64,000 bases of DNA, from positions 90,219,975 to 90,283,974 of the forward strand of contig OX465285.1 of NCBI GenBank assembly GCA_949987705.1, read 5' to 3'. This stretch comes from Thereva unica. Its lineage: Eukaryota; Arthropoda; Insecta; Diptera; Therevidae. The position numbers were made by a program, and so were the translations under genes. This document shows, piece after piece, positions 11,421-24,110 of the stretch; the first letter of the stretch is position 1, and each line of letters begins with the position of its first letter. Below the pieces are notes generated by a model. That model saw only the letters and a program-made list of their open reading frames with translations. It had not been told where the DNA came from and did no database searches.

Positions 11421-13265
11421 TGGTTAAACGGCTCAGTTTTATTATTATTGACTTTTATTATTGACTCTGCTTTATGACCCATCATACGGTCCAAACACTT
11501 GCTGAAATTCCGGCTTGAGTTCCTATAGAGAAGAACTCAATGCAAATCTTAGTATTTGACGCCGATATCGCTCACTGATCGCTGTTTTGGTGCCCCCTTT
11601 GCAATTGTTCCCCTAATTTTCACGATTCCGAAGAGCTGTTGTTCGCCAGTGTATATTATTCACTGAAATATAATAATGGAATGCTCATCTGGAATCATTC
11701 CCATAGAAATTCATGGTACCAAAGAGTATAGTCCTCTCGAACTACTATCTTGTTTATAATTTTCTAACCACATTCTTGATGCAAATAAACAACTGTTGCA
11801 AGATTTTTTCCTTTTATAGCACTGCGTAATTCCCAGTGCCCAACAATAGCTAATTTATTTTGCTCATTAAGCGAACTTAACTCGGAAGAAACTTTTTATT
11901 GAATTTAAATACAATCCCAATAAAACTTGTTGATATACTTTGCATAAGAAAGAAATAACAAAAAAAAACAAAAATAAAGAAAAATATGATCTTTTTAAAG
12001 AAACCAAAAACACGTTAATGGTTTTAATCAATTTTCAGCTTGATGAACTTTAATCCATCACCGATTAATAAGTATCACAAAGTTTCTTGACTCTTCTCCA
12101 GATTGTGATGGTGATATTGTGATTTGTTGAGTTCAGAAAAATAAATGGCAGTTTAATCCGCCTGGAGCTCGACTGTTAAATCTTCTTTAGAAATGAAAGC
12201 TTGATATCAAAAGTATAAAGAGAATGGTCGGGTGAAAAGATGATTTCGATATTTTTTGGTATTGTTAAAATTTTTTTATTCATTTTGTTCAATGAATTTT
12301 GGTGCAAGAAATTCTGTAAAAAGTATGTTTGTTTAATTTATAAAACAGAAAACGTTTTGTTTAATTGTTAAGGTAGACTTTGTCAGAATTATAAAAGGTC
12401 CTGCCAATTGTTTTCGGCATGGCCTCTTTTTCGATTGTTTAATGGCTTCAATTCATTTGATATGTTAACTAGGGTTAATAAAAAAACCGCCTTATAAAAA
12501 ATAACACTTTTGGAGACTTGACAATAGGTAATAGTGGATGAGTAGATGTGGATGCAATTCGAGCGATTTTGCCATTGGTGCAATCGACTTGTGGCACAAT
12601 GCATTGTCTTTTATCCTTAGCTACATAATGTAATATTCACTATTGATTCCTTTTTCTTTTTGAAAATAGTCGAAGCGCAAAATACAGCCGCTATAACTTA
12701 CGCAGTCGACTTTTACAAATACAAATTGCTGTCCACTCAGCTGAATCCCGATTTGACTCTGGAGTGTTGTGGTGGATCCATGTTCCATCCATTGTCACAT
12801 ATACGCGGCAAATATTTTCATGGGTGATTCCTCGATATATTTGAAAAAAAAATTTCTTACGAGGGGATATCTCCACTATTCACTAACATTCAGAGTATTT
12901 ACGAAACACATACTACGTATACATGATGAGTTGAATAGTTAAGTTGAGGTTTGAATTTTCGACTCGAGGCACAAATCACAAACAAAACACAGATATGCTA
13001 CCTTCAACTAAACTCAACTAATGAACTACTGAACTCGCGCCTTTATGCATAACTTCAACTCAAGCCAGATAGCAGAGTTGAGTTGAGTTCAGTCGATCCT
13101 AATTCAACTCGAAACGCGTTTTCATGTAGTTAGACTTGGGTTCAACCTGAGTTCTTCGCATCAGGTATATGTACTAACAGAAACTTGAGTGACTCCATTT
13201 AAAAAATATGTACTCGCAGCTTCAAAGCATAAGACAAATCCCAATGTACCTTTTGCGATTAACAA
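11421..13265. other. No recognisable feature
   Basis: AT-rich non-coding sequence. At 13000-13150 there are several GAACTCAACT-like direct and inverted motifs, but no clear element ends. Confidence 0.45.
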
Positions 13266-13269
13266 TGTG

Positions 13270-13450
13270 TAGAAACACAACTGGTCGCCCGAGTAAAAAT
13301 AAAAGATGGCCTTACAGCTTTTAAGAGATATATTATGGCCGTAGAGTTTTGAACTATTTTTAACGGGAGCACATACGGGCTCACGACGGTCAAACTTGTC
13401 CAAAAGAATTAAATGGCCAAGTACTGAGCTGTACACACGGTAAAGAGCCA
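13270..13450 (-). repeat. Dispersed repeat family R, copy 1
   Basis: This copy shares blocks with 22283-22440 and 26885-27035: CCCGAGTAAA-ATAAAA, GCCTTACA, TATGGCCGTAGAGTTTT, GGGAGCA-ATAC, CTCACGACGG and CCAAAAG-ATTAAATGGCC. It is non-coding and probably a MITE or element end. A further partial copy lies near 13585-13625 on the other strand. Confidence 0.7.
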
Positions 13451-13479
13451 AAAAAAGAATCTGCACCAATGACACGACA

Positions 13480-15583
13480 GGGAATACCAGATTTCATGAT
13501 GTTTTTCTCAATAAATTTACAGCCATACAGTCCGACAAACATCCTTCTGATGCCCGACAGGACTATGTTTCAACCACGGCCGGTGTTCGTCCGTTGTAAA
13601 GATTTATTTTTATTCGGGGAATTATTTTATTCTTAGGGAGTAAATCTTTTTACTATCATATTAACTGTAATATTTCAGATAACATCATCTCCAGATTTTG
13701 AGTAAAATTTCATTCCCCCATCCTGGGGCCACTACGGGAGGGTTGTGATGGCACTTCCACCAGTCCAAGATAGTTACAGCACGACAAAAGCAAAAGAGAC
13801 CATTTCAAGACGATTCTTCAAACTTTAATTTTACCAAAAAACATCCCTTCGGTACTATTTTTAATTAAAAATTTGAACGAGTAAAAACGTATCCTCATAA
13901 ATCAAATTTTGTACCGAAAGCACACCATATTTGTTATAACATTTAACATTCCAAAGAGTCTACACCGTTCCATTGCGTGAGGGATACCAATTGGACAAGC
14001 ATTACCAAACATATACCCGACCCACAGTGATGAATGTTAAACAATTCCACAGCTAACAAAATTTCTTTGTTATACTACTCTCCTTTGGGTCGTTGGAGGT
14101 TATCCACAACATTCTCCATGCTCCTTTTTTTTATTAGGGTTATTAGTCTCCAAAGATCCCATTACACGTATTGATTGCGACGCAAACAGGAGTGGAACCG
14201 AATATATTGTTTCAATCAAGTACGAGACGGTTAATTCCCTCATTTCTTGCACGGCGGATGAACTTTTTAAATATTTCTCCATCAATGACGTGTGATGACT
14301 CGTTTCATTAAGTTGATAAATAACCTCATCACAACACACCAGATAGACAAGATGGAGGAGGGGAAAGACCCTGGCTCCTTTCTATCCTGTAAACATTTCC
14401 ACGAAAATCTTAACGAATTAAGAGATTTTGTAGACATCTCTCGCAAAAATCGATATAATAAACATGAACTTGAAGGAGAGACTTGTCCTTTTTTAGGGAT
14501 AATATTTTGTCGTTAGCGTCAATGTTATCTTATAGATGCAATGCTGGAGGAGGAATATATAGCTGTATGTTTTTCTTTTATATGCTTTTATGTGTATGCG
14601 TATCATAAATCCAAAATCTGATATGTACTTTTTAACTTCAAAGGAGCTTTTTTCTCGTCATATTAAAACGCGCTAAGCTGAAGCGTATTCGTTGAATAAC
14701 AGTTAAGGATTCGTATTAAAGCTCAAGATTCATTCAACTCGAGAGGCTCTTCTAGACGAGAAATCATTCCAACCGTCGCCCTCTTCACATCCAGCTTCAA
14801 GTTGCTAAGAAAACTGAAAATTTTCATTAGTTTCCAGGGGTGCCGAGGGTGAGCAGATGGCATTGTAGGCAGCTTTGAATATCCTTCAGCACAACATTTT
14901 TTTATATATATGTACAACTGAAGGGAAAAACATCCTTGAGATAGAAGGAGCGGTACAAAGAACTGAAGAAAAAAGAAATGTTTGTCTACGTCTACAGTGA
15001 GTGTTGTCGTCGTCGTCGCAAAACTTGGATTTTATATTAAATGCAAAAAAAAATCAAATAAAACAATTCGACATGTTTTGTTGGTGGTTGTGGCGCGGCT
15101 GTTCCAAAAATGTGTATATGGTACGAAATGAGGCAAGGAAGCCTCAATGATGGCGGCGGGTATGGGTGGAGGAGGATAAGAATTCGTTTTGGCTTATATG
15201 TGGCGCCTTTGTAAATCACAATCCTTGACTTTGACGTATTCTGTTTATATCAAACTCAAAAGAAAATAATAAAATAAGGAAAAGACAACAAGGAGCAGAA
15301 GGACGCTCCTAAGCCATTGATTCGTGGAGACAATTGTATGTGTAGCTGGAAAAGAAATTCGCCAATATAAAAACAAACAAAAGTGGATTGTCGTGCTCAA
15401 TTGACACAGATATAGACTATGATGATGATATTTTATTGCAAATACCCAAAGGGGTTTGTAGTATCAATTTAAATCCACAAACATGCACACTTTCCACACA
15501 CCACAGAATCTTATTACTTTAAATTTTCAATTAAAATTAAATTTTGTTGAAAAATTTCCTTTCCTTTAAATATAATATCGTTT

Positions 15584-15586
<3 letters not shown>
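13480..15586. other. No recognisable feature
   Basis: AT-rich DNA with a partial repeat R near 13600 and opposing chance ORFs at 14100-14516. No domain was recognised. Confidence 0.4.

Positions 15587-15677
<91 letters not shown>
15587..15677. repeat. (AT)n microsatellite, about 91 bp
   Basis: Uninterrupted AT dinucleotides over 91 bp. The true length is likely polymorphic. Confidence 0.97.
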
Positions 15678-15680
<3 letters not shown>

Positions 15681-16059
15681 ATATAAACGTCTTCATAGAT
15701 TTTGCTATGGCGATTGAATAATAGACTCTCTGTGCAGAACTTTGCTCATGCCGTCCACCTCTCCCCCAAATTATTTTTTTTACAAATTTGGCACCTATTG
15801 TGCAGTCCAAAAAAGCAACATGGTGCCCCAGAAAAAATCGAATACCTATCTTTTCCTATCTTATCGTACACTAGAACTTTTCGCCACACGCTTTTTTACA
15901 TTTCGAAATGTATGTTGTTTTCATATACTGACTGGAGCAATAAAACCTCTACATTCAAAATTATTTTTTACCTTTCACTTCATTTTAAAATAAAAGCATA
16001 TGTTTTAATGTTTTTTAAACTATATTTTTATTTTCTATTTTTAGTCTATTATATATCTT

Positions 16060-16720
16060 CCGCCATTTTGTGGTGACCGCCATATTTGATTTAAAATCAC
16101 GTCACACAGGTTACTGTACCATACTCATCAAATACTTTCATTTCTTACCCACACCGAGGGCTTTGTAAAGGAAAAGATAAACCACCATTTTGTATTGGCC
16201 GCCATTTTGAATTTGGAATGACGCAACACAGATAATAGAATGCTACTTGTCACATGCTTTCATTTGATACCAATACCAAGTGACTTGCAAAGAGAAGGTA
16301 ATCTGCTATTTTTTGTTGGCCGCCATTTTGAATTTTGAATGATACTGTACAGATGATAGTATTCTACTTGTCACACCCTTTTATTTGATGCCTTTACCGA
16401 GTGGCTTGTAAGAGACACACAGCTAATAGTATTCCACTTGTCATATCCTTTGATTTGATACCCATACCGAGTAGCTTGTAAAGAAAAAGGTAATCCGCTA
16501 TTTTGTGGTGGCCGCCATTTGGAATTTGTATTCACGCCACCCTACTAATTGTATTTTATTTGACATACCCTTTAATTTGTTACCCATATCAAGGGTCGGG
16601 GAACATAATTGCAAAATTAGGCCGCCATCTTGGAACAGCCATCTTAATTGTTTTACAAAATGGTCCGATTGCATTGTTACGCGGCGAACTATGCATATTG
16701 CAAAATTTCAAGTTGATGGT
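16060..16720. repeat. Degenerate tandem array of about 121-bp units
   Basis: Units are anchored by GGCCGCCATTTTGAATTT at 16077, 16199, 16320, 16512 and 16622, giving spacings of 122, 121, 192 and 110 bp. Each unit also carries CTTGTCACA-CCTTT-ATTTGATACC and ACCGAG-GCTTGTAAAG. The 192-bp step is a full unit plus one with about 50 bp deleted. The last unit runs into a motif (GTCCGATTGCATTGTTACG) that recurs at 33210. Confidence 0.85.
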
Positions 16721-19115
16721 TATATTTTCAACTTTTTATTCTAATATTTCTTCCGCCATTTATAATATTAGTAAGGATTTAAACAATTTAAAAAATCTAC
16801 ATTAAATATTTCGAAAATAAATTCAACAAAAATCCTTGGCTTGCGGCGGGTGGCGGTGGTGAAGATCTTTGGGTGAATTTATATACCAGCGATAAAAGAT
16901 AAACAATTTAAGTGGATAAATAGATGCTTTTTGTTTGATGTGCTTATGCTAAAACACAAATTTAATTACTTGAGAAGTTTTAGTTGTCGTAGCTTTTAAA
17001 ATTACTTTACTTTTAAGCACTTTGTTTATATATGTATATATAAGTTAAATTCTTGGAGGGCGAACCCTGAGGCAGCTTTGTTTTTTTTTATATGTTTGAT
17101 GAATTTGGCCTAAGTTCGTGGTGTTGTTTTTAGTTAAATTCAACTGGTGTCCTTATAGAGTTAAAATTAATTTATTTAAACCAAAATATACTCCATTATT
17201 ATCGATAATATTTGGCCATTTTACTCGATCAATTTTTAACGAATCAACAAGGAACGAATCACGTGTGGGTCGGGCGAGTTTCGTCCAAATTTTCCTGGAG
17301 TAATTTCTCTAGTTGTCCACAGTAAAGCTGGGAATCAATCCTCTAACTGACTATTCAATTCAATTCAATTTTCATTTATTCGTTTCAACACCTAGATTTA
17401 CAGGAATGGAATAACAATTTTTTTTTATTTTAATACTAGGCCAAATTAGCCAACTGTAAGTAATGATTTTTGATTTCCTAATTTTTATATTTCATGTTTC
17501 AATTTAAACAAAAGTTAAATGACATTATTTTGTAGAATGGAAAATTAACGTTTTAAAATACGAGCGAACGTTGAAGTTCCTGTTAAACTTGCCCATGGAG
17601 TAATGGCTGAGATCAGTTGATGCATAAAAAAAGTCGCTAAGCCGTACGCAATTTTTCGGATGGATCAAGTCGTTCAAGATAGGCAGCTAAAATATGATCA
17701 TTGATAAGGAATACCGCAAACCTCAACTAATGAAGACATGCCCGCTGAAGTACAAGAAATGTTAAACAAGGATTGGCGAATTGTTTAAAGCCGAATATTT
17801 GAATGCGGTTGGCGATAGTAGCCGTAGTACAAATGATAATTCCTGAACTGTCACATCAAAAAAATTGAAAACGAATGATGAAAAGTGCGACAAAGTGCCA
17901 AAACAGATCGTATTTGAAGACGAAAACATTGATGACAAAGACTAGCTTGACGATACTATTTTTTGGGGTATACAATGAGAATAGCTCATTATAACATGTT
18001 AAGTTGGTCCATTCTCACATTTATTGCTAACGAATATTGCTGATGAAGCCGTACCGACTGTAAAAGAACGTGGCCAATAGTAATTAATCATAATGACATT
18101 ATCATTATGACGGCCGGGTCTGTTACATTCACTGTACAACAATTTGTTTGGCTAACTTGCTGGTCACCACCCTGATCGATAAAAAACGAGGAAAGAGTGA
18201 TCATTTACAGTAACGCGGAATTCATCATCACAGAAGTGGACCAATGTTAACAGGTAAATGCCAGAGATCACAAAGTTTATTTAATTGCGATTTTCCAGCC
18301 AAATACTCGTACGAGGCAATTTCATTATTACGTTTGAGTTTTGCTTGAAATATTTAGTTTTCAATTATGACTCGGAACAAAAATGCATCTGTACGTATGT
18401 AGCTTCATAGGCTAAAGTTCTTCATAATAAGAGCACGGTGCAATTAACTGTTCAACAGCGTGAAATTGGTAACACTTCCAGTGACGGACCTTGCATATTA
18501 CTAGTTTGCTATTGCCAACAAATCAGATGGCCTCTGCGTAATCAGTGTGGGTTATGTTGCTTCATGTTCTGTTTAGCAATCGCTGAAGTCATTTTGCATT
18601 TCTAGGTCACAAACGATGATATAATATATTTACAGTACCCCAGAGCATTGGCGATGCTTTTGATGTGGCATTTTTTGGCACAATTAGTTTCAGAATATTG
18701 TACTACATAAGCATAATATTATTTATAGTCAACTAAATATTAATATCTAGCACAGATTTCTTTAGTGCATGCTATATTTAATCCTATTGTTTATTCAGTA
18801 TTATACAGATAAGTAGGTACTTTGTTGCATTTTTGTATTGAATGAAACTTCCATTGATAACAACAACTATGTTGCTATTTTCTAATCTTCTGCCCATTAA
18901 GTGATTTCATTCGGCAGCTCTTTATAATTTGTTTTTTTTTTTTTAGATCTTTTACATCATTTGTAGAATCGTCAACAACAGATCCAGAAAAACAAACAAA
19001 AATTAATTGCAATTAAAGTTGTCTTTAATTATTCTTGACCTTATCAATTATTGATAAAAACCTCTGTGTGGACGTTAGATGTGATATCACAAAAAGCCGC
19101 AATTGTAAACCATTG
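16721..19115. other. Unrecognised, possibly transposon-derived near 17620-18200
   Basis: The + strand between 17620 and 18200 has short coding-like pieces (KIVFEDENIDDKD-like, NIADEAVPTVKERG) broken by stops. I cannot assign them to a family. The flanks are AT-rich and empty. Confidence 0.25.
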
Positions 19116-19504
19116 GTCTAGAGCAGGAATGGCCAACCAGCATGCGGCCATTCGCGGTAAACTGTGCGACTGGCGAGATTCAATAAGATTTAACAAAATA
19201 TTTTGTACTAGAAGGTTTCAAGATATGAAAAAGAAAAAAAAGCCAGCTATGAGCAATGATTAAAATTCCCAGGTTTCCATAGAGAATTAGCTCTCAATGT
19301 GCATCGAGTGACCGGATTGATGGATAAAAATTCAAGCAATTGCTTTTCTCTGTGAAAATTCAAAATAAAGACGCGAAACAAAATTGAGTGTTGTGGTTTT
19401 TTTTGGTAGGTCTCTCCTACACGTTGTTCTAGGTCTTTCAACTCGACAGATTCCTTGGGGAAGCGCCTATTTGGCTAGATTCTCGTTTGCACGTTGCAAG
19501 GTAT

Positions 19505-19754
19505 GGCTATTTTAATTCCATTTTCTTTGCATGATTTCCTCATCTATCCTTTCTAGGCCGGCATGTCGCAATAGTTCTTCATTTGTAATTCTATCCTGCC
19601 AGCGGATAGTTAGGATTAAAACTTGAAGGCGCCTTGTGATGAATTGGTCGACTTTCCATGATTCATAAACAAACAAAAGAATTGCCTTAACAGTGAAGTT
19701 GTAAGTTTTGTAATTTGTGATGTCTGGGACAAAAAGTTGTGAAACTGGATTCAA
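19505..19754 (-). mobile_element. Non-LTR retrotransposon C-terminal fragment
   Basis: The minus-strand frame reads FTVKAILLFVYESWKVDQ, FITRRLQVLILTIRWQDRIT and NEELLRHAGLERIDEEIMQR, then KW. This matches the post-RT region (LLYGCETW, IRWPD-ISNEELW, RRKW) of RTE-like elements. It is nested in the hAT element. Confidence 0.7.
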
Positions 19755-19799
19755 TTTTCAACTGCGAAGAGTTTCTTTCTGAAAATAGAATTTACGAAA

Positions 19800-20500
19800 A
19801 ATGAATATCGCGCCTCCTTGTCGGACGAAAACATGCATCACCAATTACAATACATTTCACCTGGTGTACCAAAATTTCCCTCGACTTGGAAGCATGTTTT
19901 AATCATACTCATTCCCAAGTGCCCTCCTACCAGTAACTCCGATTTTCGGCCTATCAGTATTGCTTCATTTTTGGCAGAGCTCCTTGAAAAGTTGATGGCT
20001 ACTAAAGTTGATGGCTATAATGTCGTATTGTGAGTGTCTCAATATCAAACTTATAAACATAAATACGTCATCTGGCTTAAGTAAACATCACAGCTTTAAT
20101 GCCACCCTGCTTCTGCGAAAACTGGCCTCACTAGTACATTTTGTTCCTTCTGCTCTTAAGCTTTTGCAAGTTTCTTATTTAACCGCTCTTAAACGTTTAA
20201 ATTAGGTGGCTAAATTTCCTCAAATGCCTGCCGTACTCCACGCTGGAGTCCTCCAAGGCTCCATTCTCGGGCCTCTGTTATTCAGTATTTTTACTAACCA
20301 TATGCTAAGATTCATATGTATCTAGACTATGTGCAGCTTTATTTTCCTGCGCGAAAAGATGAAATACATATAGCAGCGTGGCTTGCGGTGATCACATTAG
20401 TTTCATTGTTAGTAAAACCTACGGACTCCTGTCTAAACTTCGTTATCATTGATGCTTGTTGCTGGGAATTTGCTTAAAGCCTTTCTACTACCTCTTCTAA
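19800..20500 (+). mobile_element. Decayed jockey/CR1-type RT fragment
   Basis: The + strand shows FPSTWKHVLIILIPKCPP, DFRPISIASFLAELLEKLM and SGLSKHHSFNATLLL. After frameshifts it shows LHAGVLQGSILGPLLFSIF, then a decayed ADD region (DYVQLYFPARKDEIH). The motif order is fingers, RPIS, QG-ILGPLLF, palm. Many stops are present, and it sits inside the hAT element 19124-20724. Confidence 0.75.
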
Positions 20501-20732
20501 TGCATGGCTTTTTCATCTTTATGCGCCCATAAACTTGAAGTAGCGTTTAACGATTGTGTATGCTGTTGTGACCATATTTCACCACTCTCGAACTCCGCAC
20601 GTTAATTGGTCATTTTTCTTTCTTTGTCTTTGCAGCACTAATTTAAATTTGAATCACCCCAGACCACGGAATCATAATGCATTTTCAAAGTGGCCCGCGA
20701 TACCATTTGGGTTGGCCACCCCTGGTCTAGAG

Positions 20733-22282
20733 TTTCCTCACTGCATAGTAAAACTTTTTGTTCAACATGAGTGTATGTTTAAATTCTCTAATTATACTGG
20801 ACTAAATTTATACAATTTTAAAATCACAATTGCTCCACATTTGTCAATCATTGTCCATCATCCATTTATAATCCAATTTTATTTATGCTAATGAACATTT
20901 CCATGTACAGTATATGACTCTCCTCCACTGACGTGACTGACGTTTCATTTTCAATAAATCCCACAAGCGTTGATATCCATAATTTTTTTTTTATTCAAAA
21001 AATATAGAAATTTTCTTTAATCCAATTTAACTCGTTTTAATCCGTGCTAAAACCCAACCATAAAAAAACAAAAGCTCTCTTCCACTTATTATTATCATCG
21101 AAGGCGTTTTTGCAAGCTCCTCTCGACTCTCATAATTCATTGAAACTTGACACTTATTGCCCTCATGAAATCACTCCGAACTTTTTCGTTATCAACAACT
21201 GTGGAGTGTCAGCTTCAATAATAATAATTTTGTGGCTCAGAGTTTCCTCCTTTTCCAGTGAGTGAGTCAGGAGTGAGTGAAGAGGGGTCTTGGGACCTCA
21301 ACTTCATATTTTTTTTGGGTATTATATTATTTTTCATATTTATTTTGTGTCTTTCATTTAATAATAATAAGCCTTCAACCTTATACCAAGCGGCGGTGAA
21401 ATTCGGCTGTTGTTTATGATGGCAGGCGGGTTTGATGAAGGTTGGACTGACGTGTCATGTGTCAAGCTGTTTTATATGAAAAATTTTCCATGCGCGGGAA
21501 TGGAAACATTTTAATTCACAAGTCCCAGAATTGAATATCATACACAAGTGTGCTGCAAATTGATTAATTTATTGACTAAAGAAAAAGCAATAATGGAAAT
21601 GATGGATTTTTTCTTTAGTCTTTTATATTGATTTGTTTATGCTTTGCCGAAGTGGGTTAATTTTGTGCTATCGAATCCTTTTACAAAAGGTCATAGGCAC
21701 AAAAACTACTCTGACGTATAAAATTACAACTCATCTTATCATTTCAACAAAAGACACCCGCTAAAAGTAGAAATACAAATCACAACTTCAGCATTTGATT
21801 TGCTTGTTCGATAGTAACAAAACACAATACCATGTCTGACAACATAATCCCAATCAAATTGAATTTTTGCAATTGATTTAAAATTATCAGAACTTGTTTT
21901 GTCGAAAATTGTTTGCTAAAACATTTAGTTATCATATCTAGTCCTATCTAGATAATGAAAACACGATTAAAATCAATAAAATAGTCACAGATAACAATGC
22001 CCTACAATATATCCATGCATCATCGATATTGATTTCGATAGTGATGTTTTTGTAGGTACTTTAACCAAAGTGATAATAATCGATTGGTGTTTGTGGAACT
22101 ATTTGTTTTTTTGGTGTTGTTTATTCGACAATATATTAACGATATTGTTAAAATAAATGGTTTCTATTGTATTCACCATGCGTCATTCTACTCTATGAAA
22201 TTTTATAGATAGTAGTTCAATCGACATTTTTTCTAGTCTATACCCTTTCTGCTTCATTTGTTTTATTTGATATGAAAGAGAA
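20733..22282. other. No recognisable feature
   Basis: AT-rich sequence with chance ORFs only. Confidence 0.5.
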
Positions 22283-22440
22283 AAGCACAGACCCGAGTAA
22301 ATATAAAAAATAACCTTACAACGGGCGAACATCGGCAAGGGGCATATGATGGCCGCAGAGTTTTTCACTAGTTTTAATGGGAGCAAATACAGTCTCACAA
22401 CGGCCTAACTTGACCAAAAGATTAAATGACCGAGTACCGC
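22283..22440 (-). repeat. Dispersed repeat family R, copy 2
   Basis: Collinear with 13270-13450: CCCGAGTAAATATAAAAAAT, CCTTACAACGGGCGAAC, ATATGATGGCCGCAGAG, AATGGGAGCAAATAC and CTCACAACGG. It abuts the 3' side of the R1 fragment. Confidence 0.7.
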
Positions 22441-24110
22441 GTTTTGAAGTTTGGCCTCCGGTCGATCATCACTCCCAGATACCTCAATGCGGGCTGTGAG
22501 TGGATGATCTGTTCCCCTACCTTGATCCTTACGGACATTAGCTTTCTCCGTTTGCTGATCAGCACCGCTTCAGTTTTGTACTCAGCAAGCTTTAGCCCAG
22601 CGCGTTCTAACCACGCTTTTACTTCCCATACGACTTCGTTCGCATACAGTTCGATGTCATCTTTGAGTTTTCCTACGACAACTACTCCGATGTCATCCGC
22701 GAACCCGATCGCCATTGCTTCCTTTAGAAGACGAAGCCCTAATGGTGCGTCCACACTACGCGGACTTAGGTCATACGCGCTTTTGCCTCTTTTTTTCATA
22801 TAGAGTTTAATGGCTTTTTTTGTGATATTTTTAATGGCAAAGGCAGCACAATCAAACTGCACGGACAAAAGGCTGTGCTTAAAAAGGTACATTTTACGTC
22901 CACACAATACGGGCTTTTCAGAAGCGCGTACGGCCTTTCATATGAAAATTGATTTGTTTTCTCAATTTGCTCACGATTTAAAGCTCATGCGCTCTTTTGT
23001 CTGAGGCCGTACAGCGAAAAGCGCGTGGGATCCAAGTCCGCGTAGTGTGGACGGCCCATAACATATCATTGTACTTTGCAATCCGCGAGGCCCAGAACGG
23101 AGCCCCGCGGAACACCGGGACCAGGACTGAACACATTCGGACCATTTTCCGAATCACAATGAAGCGAGCTACCCTGGAGGTAGTCATAGGTAGTACTTAG
23201 GTGTACCTAGCTTGATCAACGCCGCAACTATTTTGCTCTACCTCGCTGAGTTGAAAGGATTTTTTACGTCGAGAGTTATCAGTGCGCAGCAGTAATTTTT
23301 CTCAATGGCGGCTCTTGTTATGTCCACAACCATGTTGACTGCATCAGTCGTCGACTTCGCCTTTTTAAACCCGAATTGCTTGCACGACAGGCCACCTACC
23401 CGTTCAACACTAGGGAGTATCCTGTTACAGCTCACCCGCTCGAATAGTCTGCCTATGCAACTAAGGAGACGTATCGTGCTGTAGGACAAAAGGTCCTCTA
23501 AAGACTTGTTCGGCTTCAGTAGGAGCACAATTTTCTGTTGTTTCCATGGCTCCGGGAGATCCCCTCTCTCAGGCACGCTGGACTTCAGCGAACCTGTCTG
23601 GCGCTATCGTAGCTGCTAGCTTCGTCGCTTTATTTGGTATGTCGTCCGCCCCAAGGGTCAGAGTCTGCTTCTCTGCACAAACTTTTGAGGTGCTCGGATT
23701 TACTTCTAGCGATGGCCTTGTTTAGCTATTTCCTTATATCTTTTAAGGAGCTCGTCAATATCCGGACGGTTCTGATTTCTCTGAGTTCTCCTCGTTTTTA
23801 GACAAACCCGGCATTCGTGGATATCTGCGCTCAACCAGAAGTTTGGTGAATGTGACATGGACGCGTCGCGTGCCTGCTTTACGGAGTCTTCAATCTGCTC
23901 TACCATTCTCTGACACCTTCTGCATCATACAGGAATACTTCCTCGACCACCTCTACGTCAAGTTTTTTAACGGCCCATCCCCTAGCCGTTCCGCACCTAG
24001 AGTTCCTCTTTTGTAGCTTGGTGGTCACTGTGCGTGTACACGTCGCTCACCCGCCACTGTAGGTCCTTCGCCACTGTCGCTTAAGTGAGTGATGTCGAAC
24101 ACAGAGGTTC
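22435..24110 (-). mobile_element. R1-clade non-LTR retrotransposon, endonuclease end to RT palm
   Basis: Reading downwards: VSDVYTHSDHQATKEEL (end of APE endonuclease, with SDH), RGWAVKKLDVEVVEE, then the linker, LPEPWKQQKIVLLLKPNK, IRLLSCIGRLFERV, KQFGFKKAKSTTDAV, ALITLDVKNPFNSA, GVPRGSVLGL, AIGFADDIGVVVVGK, KLAEYKTEAVLISKRRK and ALRYLGVMID. FADD and the AE-KTEAVLI and LRYLGVMID motifs are R1-type. Frameshifts lie between blocks, and a MITE interrupts it just before FADD (22743-23058). Confidence 0.9.
22743..23058. mobile_element. 316-bp MITE with TAA target duplication, inserted in the R1 RT
   Basis: The termini read inward TGGTGCGTCCACACTACG on the left and TGGGCCGTCCACACTACG on the right. 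They continue CGGACTT and CGCGCTTTT on both arms, for a TIR of about 42 bp. Direct TAA repeats lie at 22740-22742 and 23059-23061. Removing the element plus one TAA joins the R1 frame as YNDML-GLRLLKEAMAIGFADD, confirming the exact boundaries. The ends and 3-bp duplication fit PIF/Harbinger. No coding capacity. Confidence 0.92.

Larger units (their letters stand above)
19124..20724. mobile_element. hAT-type element with perfect 8-bp target duplication
   Basis: The ends are CAGGAATGGCCAACC on the left and, read inward from the right, CAGGGGTGGCCAACC. They are flanked on both sides by GTCTAGAG (19116-19123 and 20725-20732). Length 1601 bp. No transposase is visible. The interior instead holds two non-LTR retrotransposon fragments in opposite orientations, so this is either a non-autonomous hAT or one whose core was replaced by later insertions. 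Confidence 0.88.

Noticed and set aside
14100..14516. Overlapping ORFs of 79 (minus) and 74 (plus) codons
   Set aside because: Coding-like in appearance but no recognised family, both strands open, no exon signals that build a longer protein.
15702..16076. 124-codon plus ORF after the AT microsatellite
   Set aside because: Runs into the 121-bp tandem array and has no recognisable domain.
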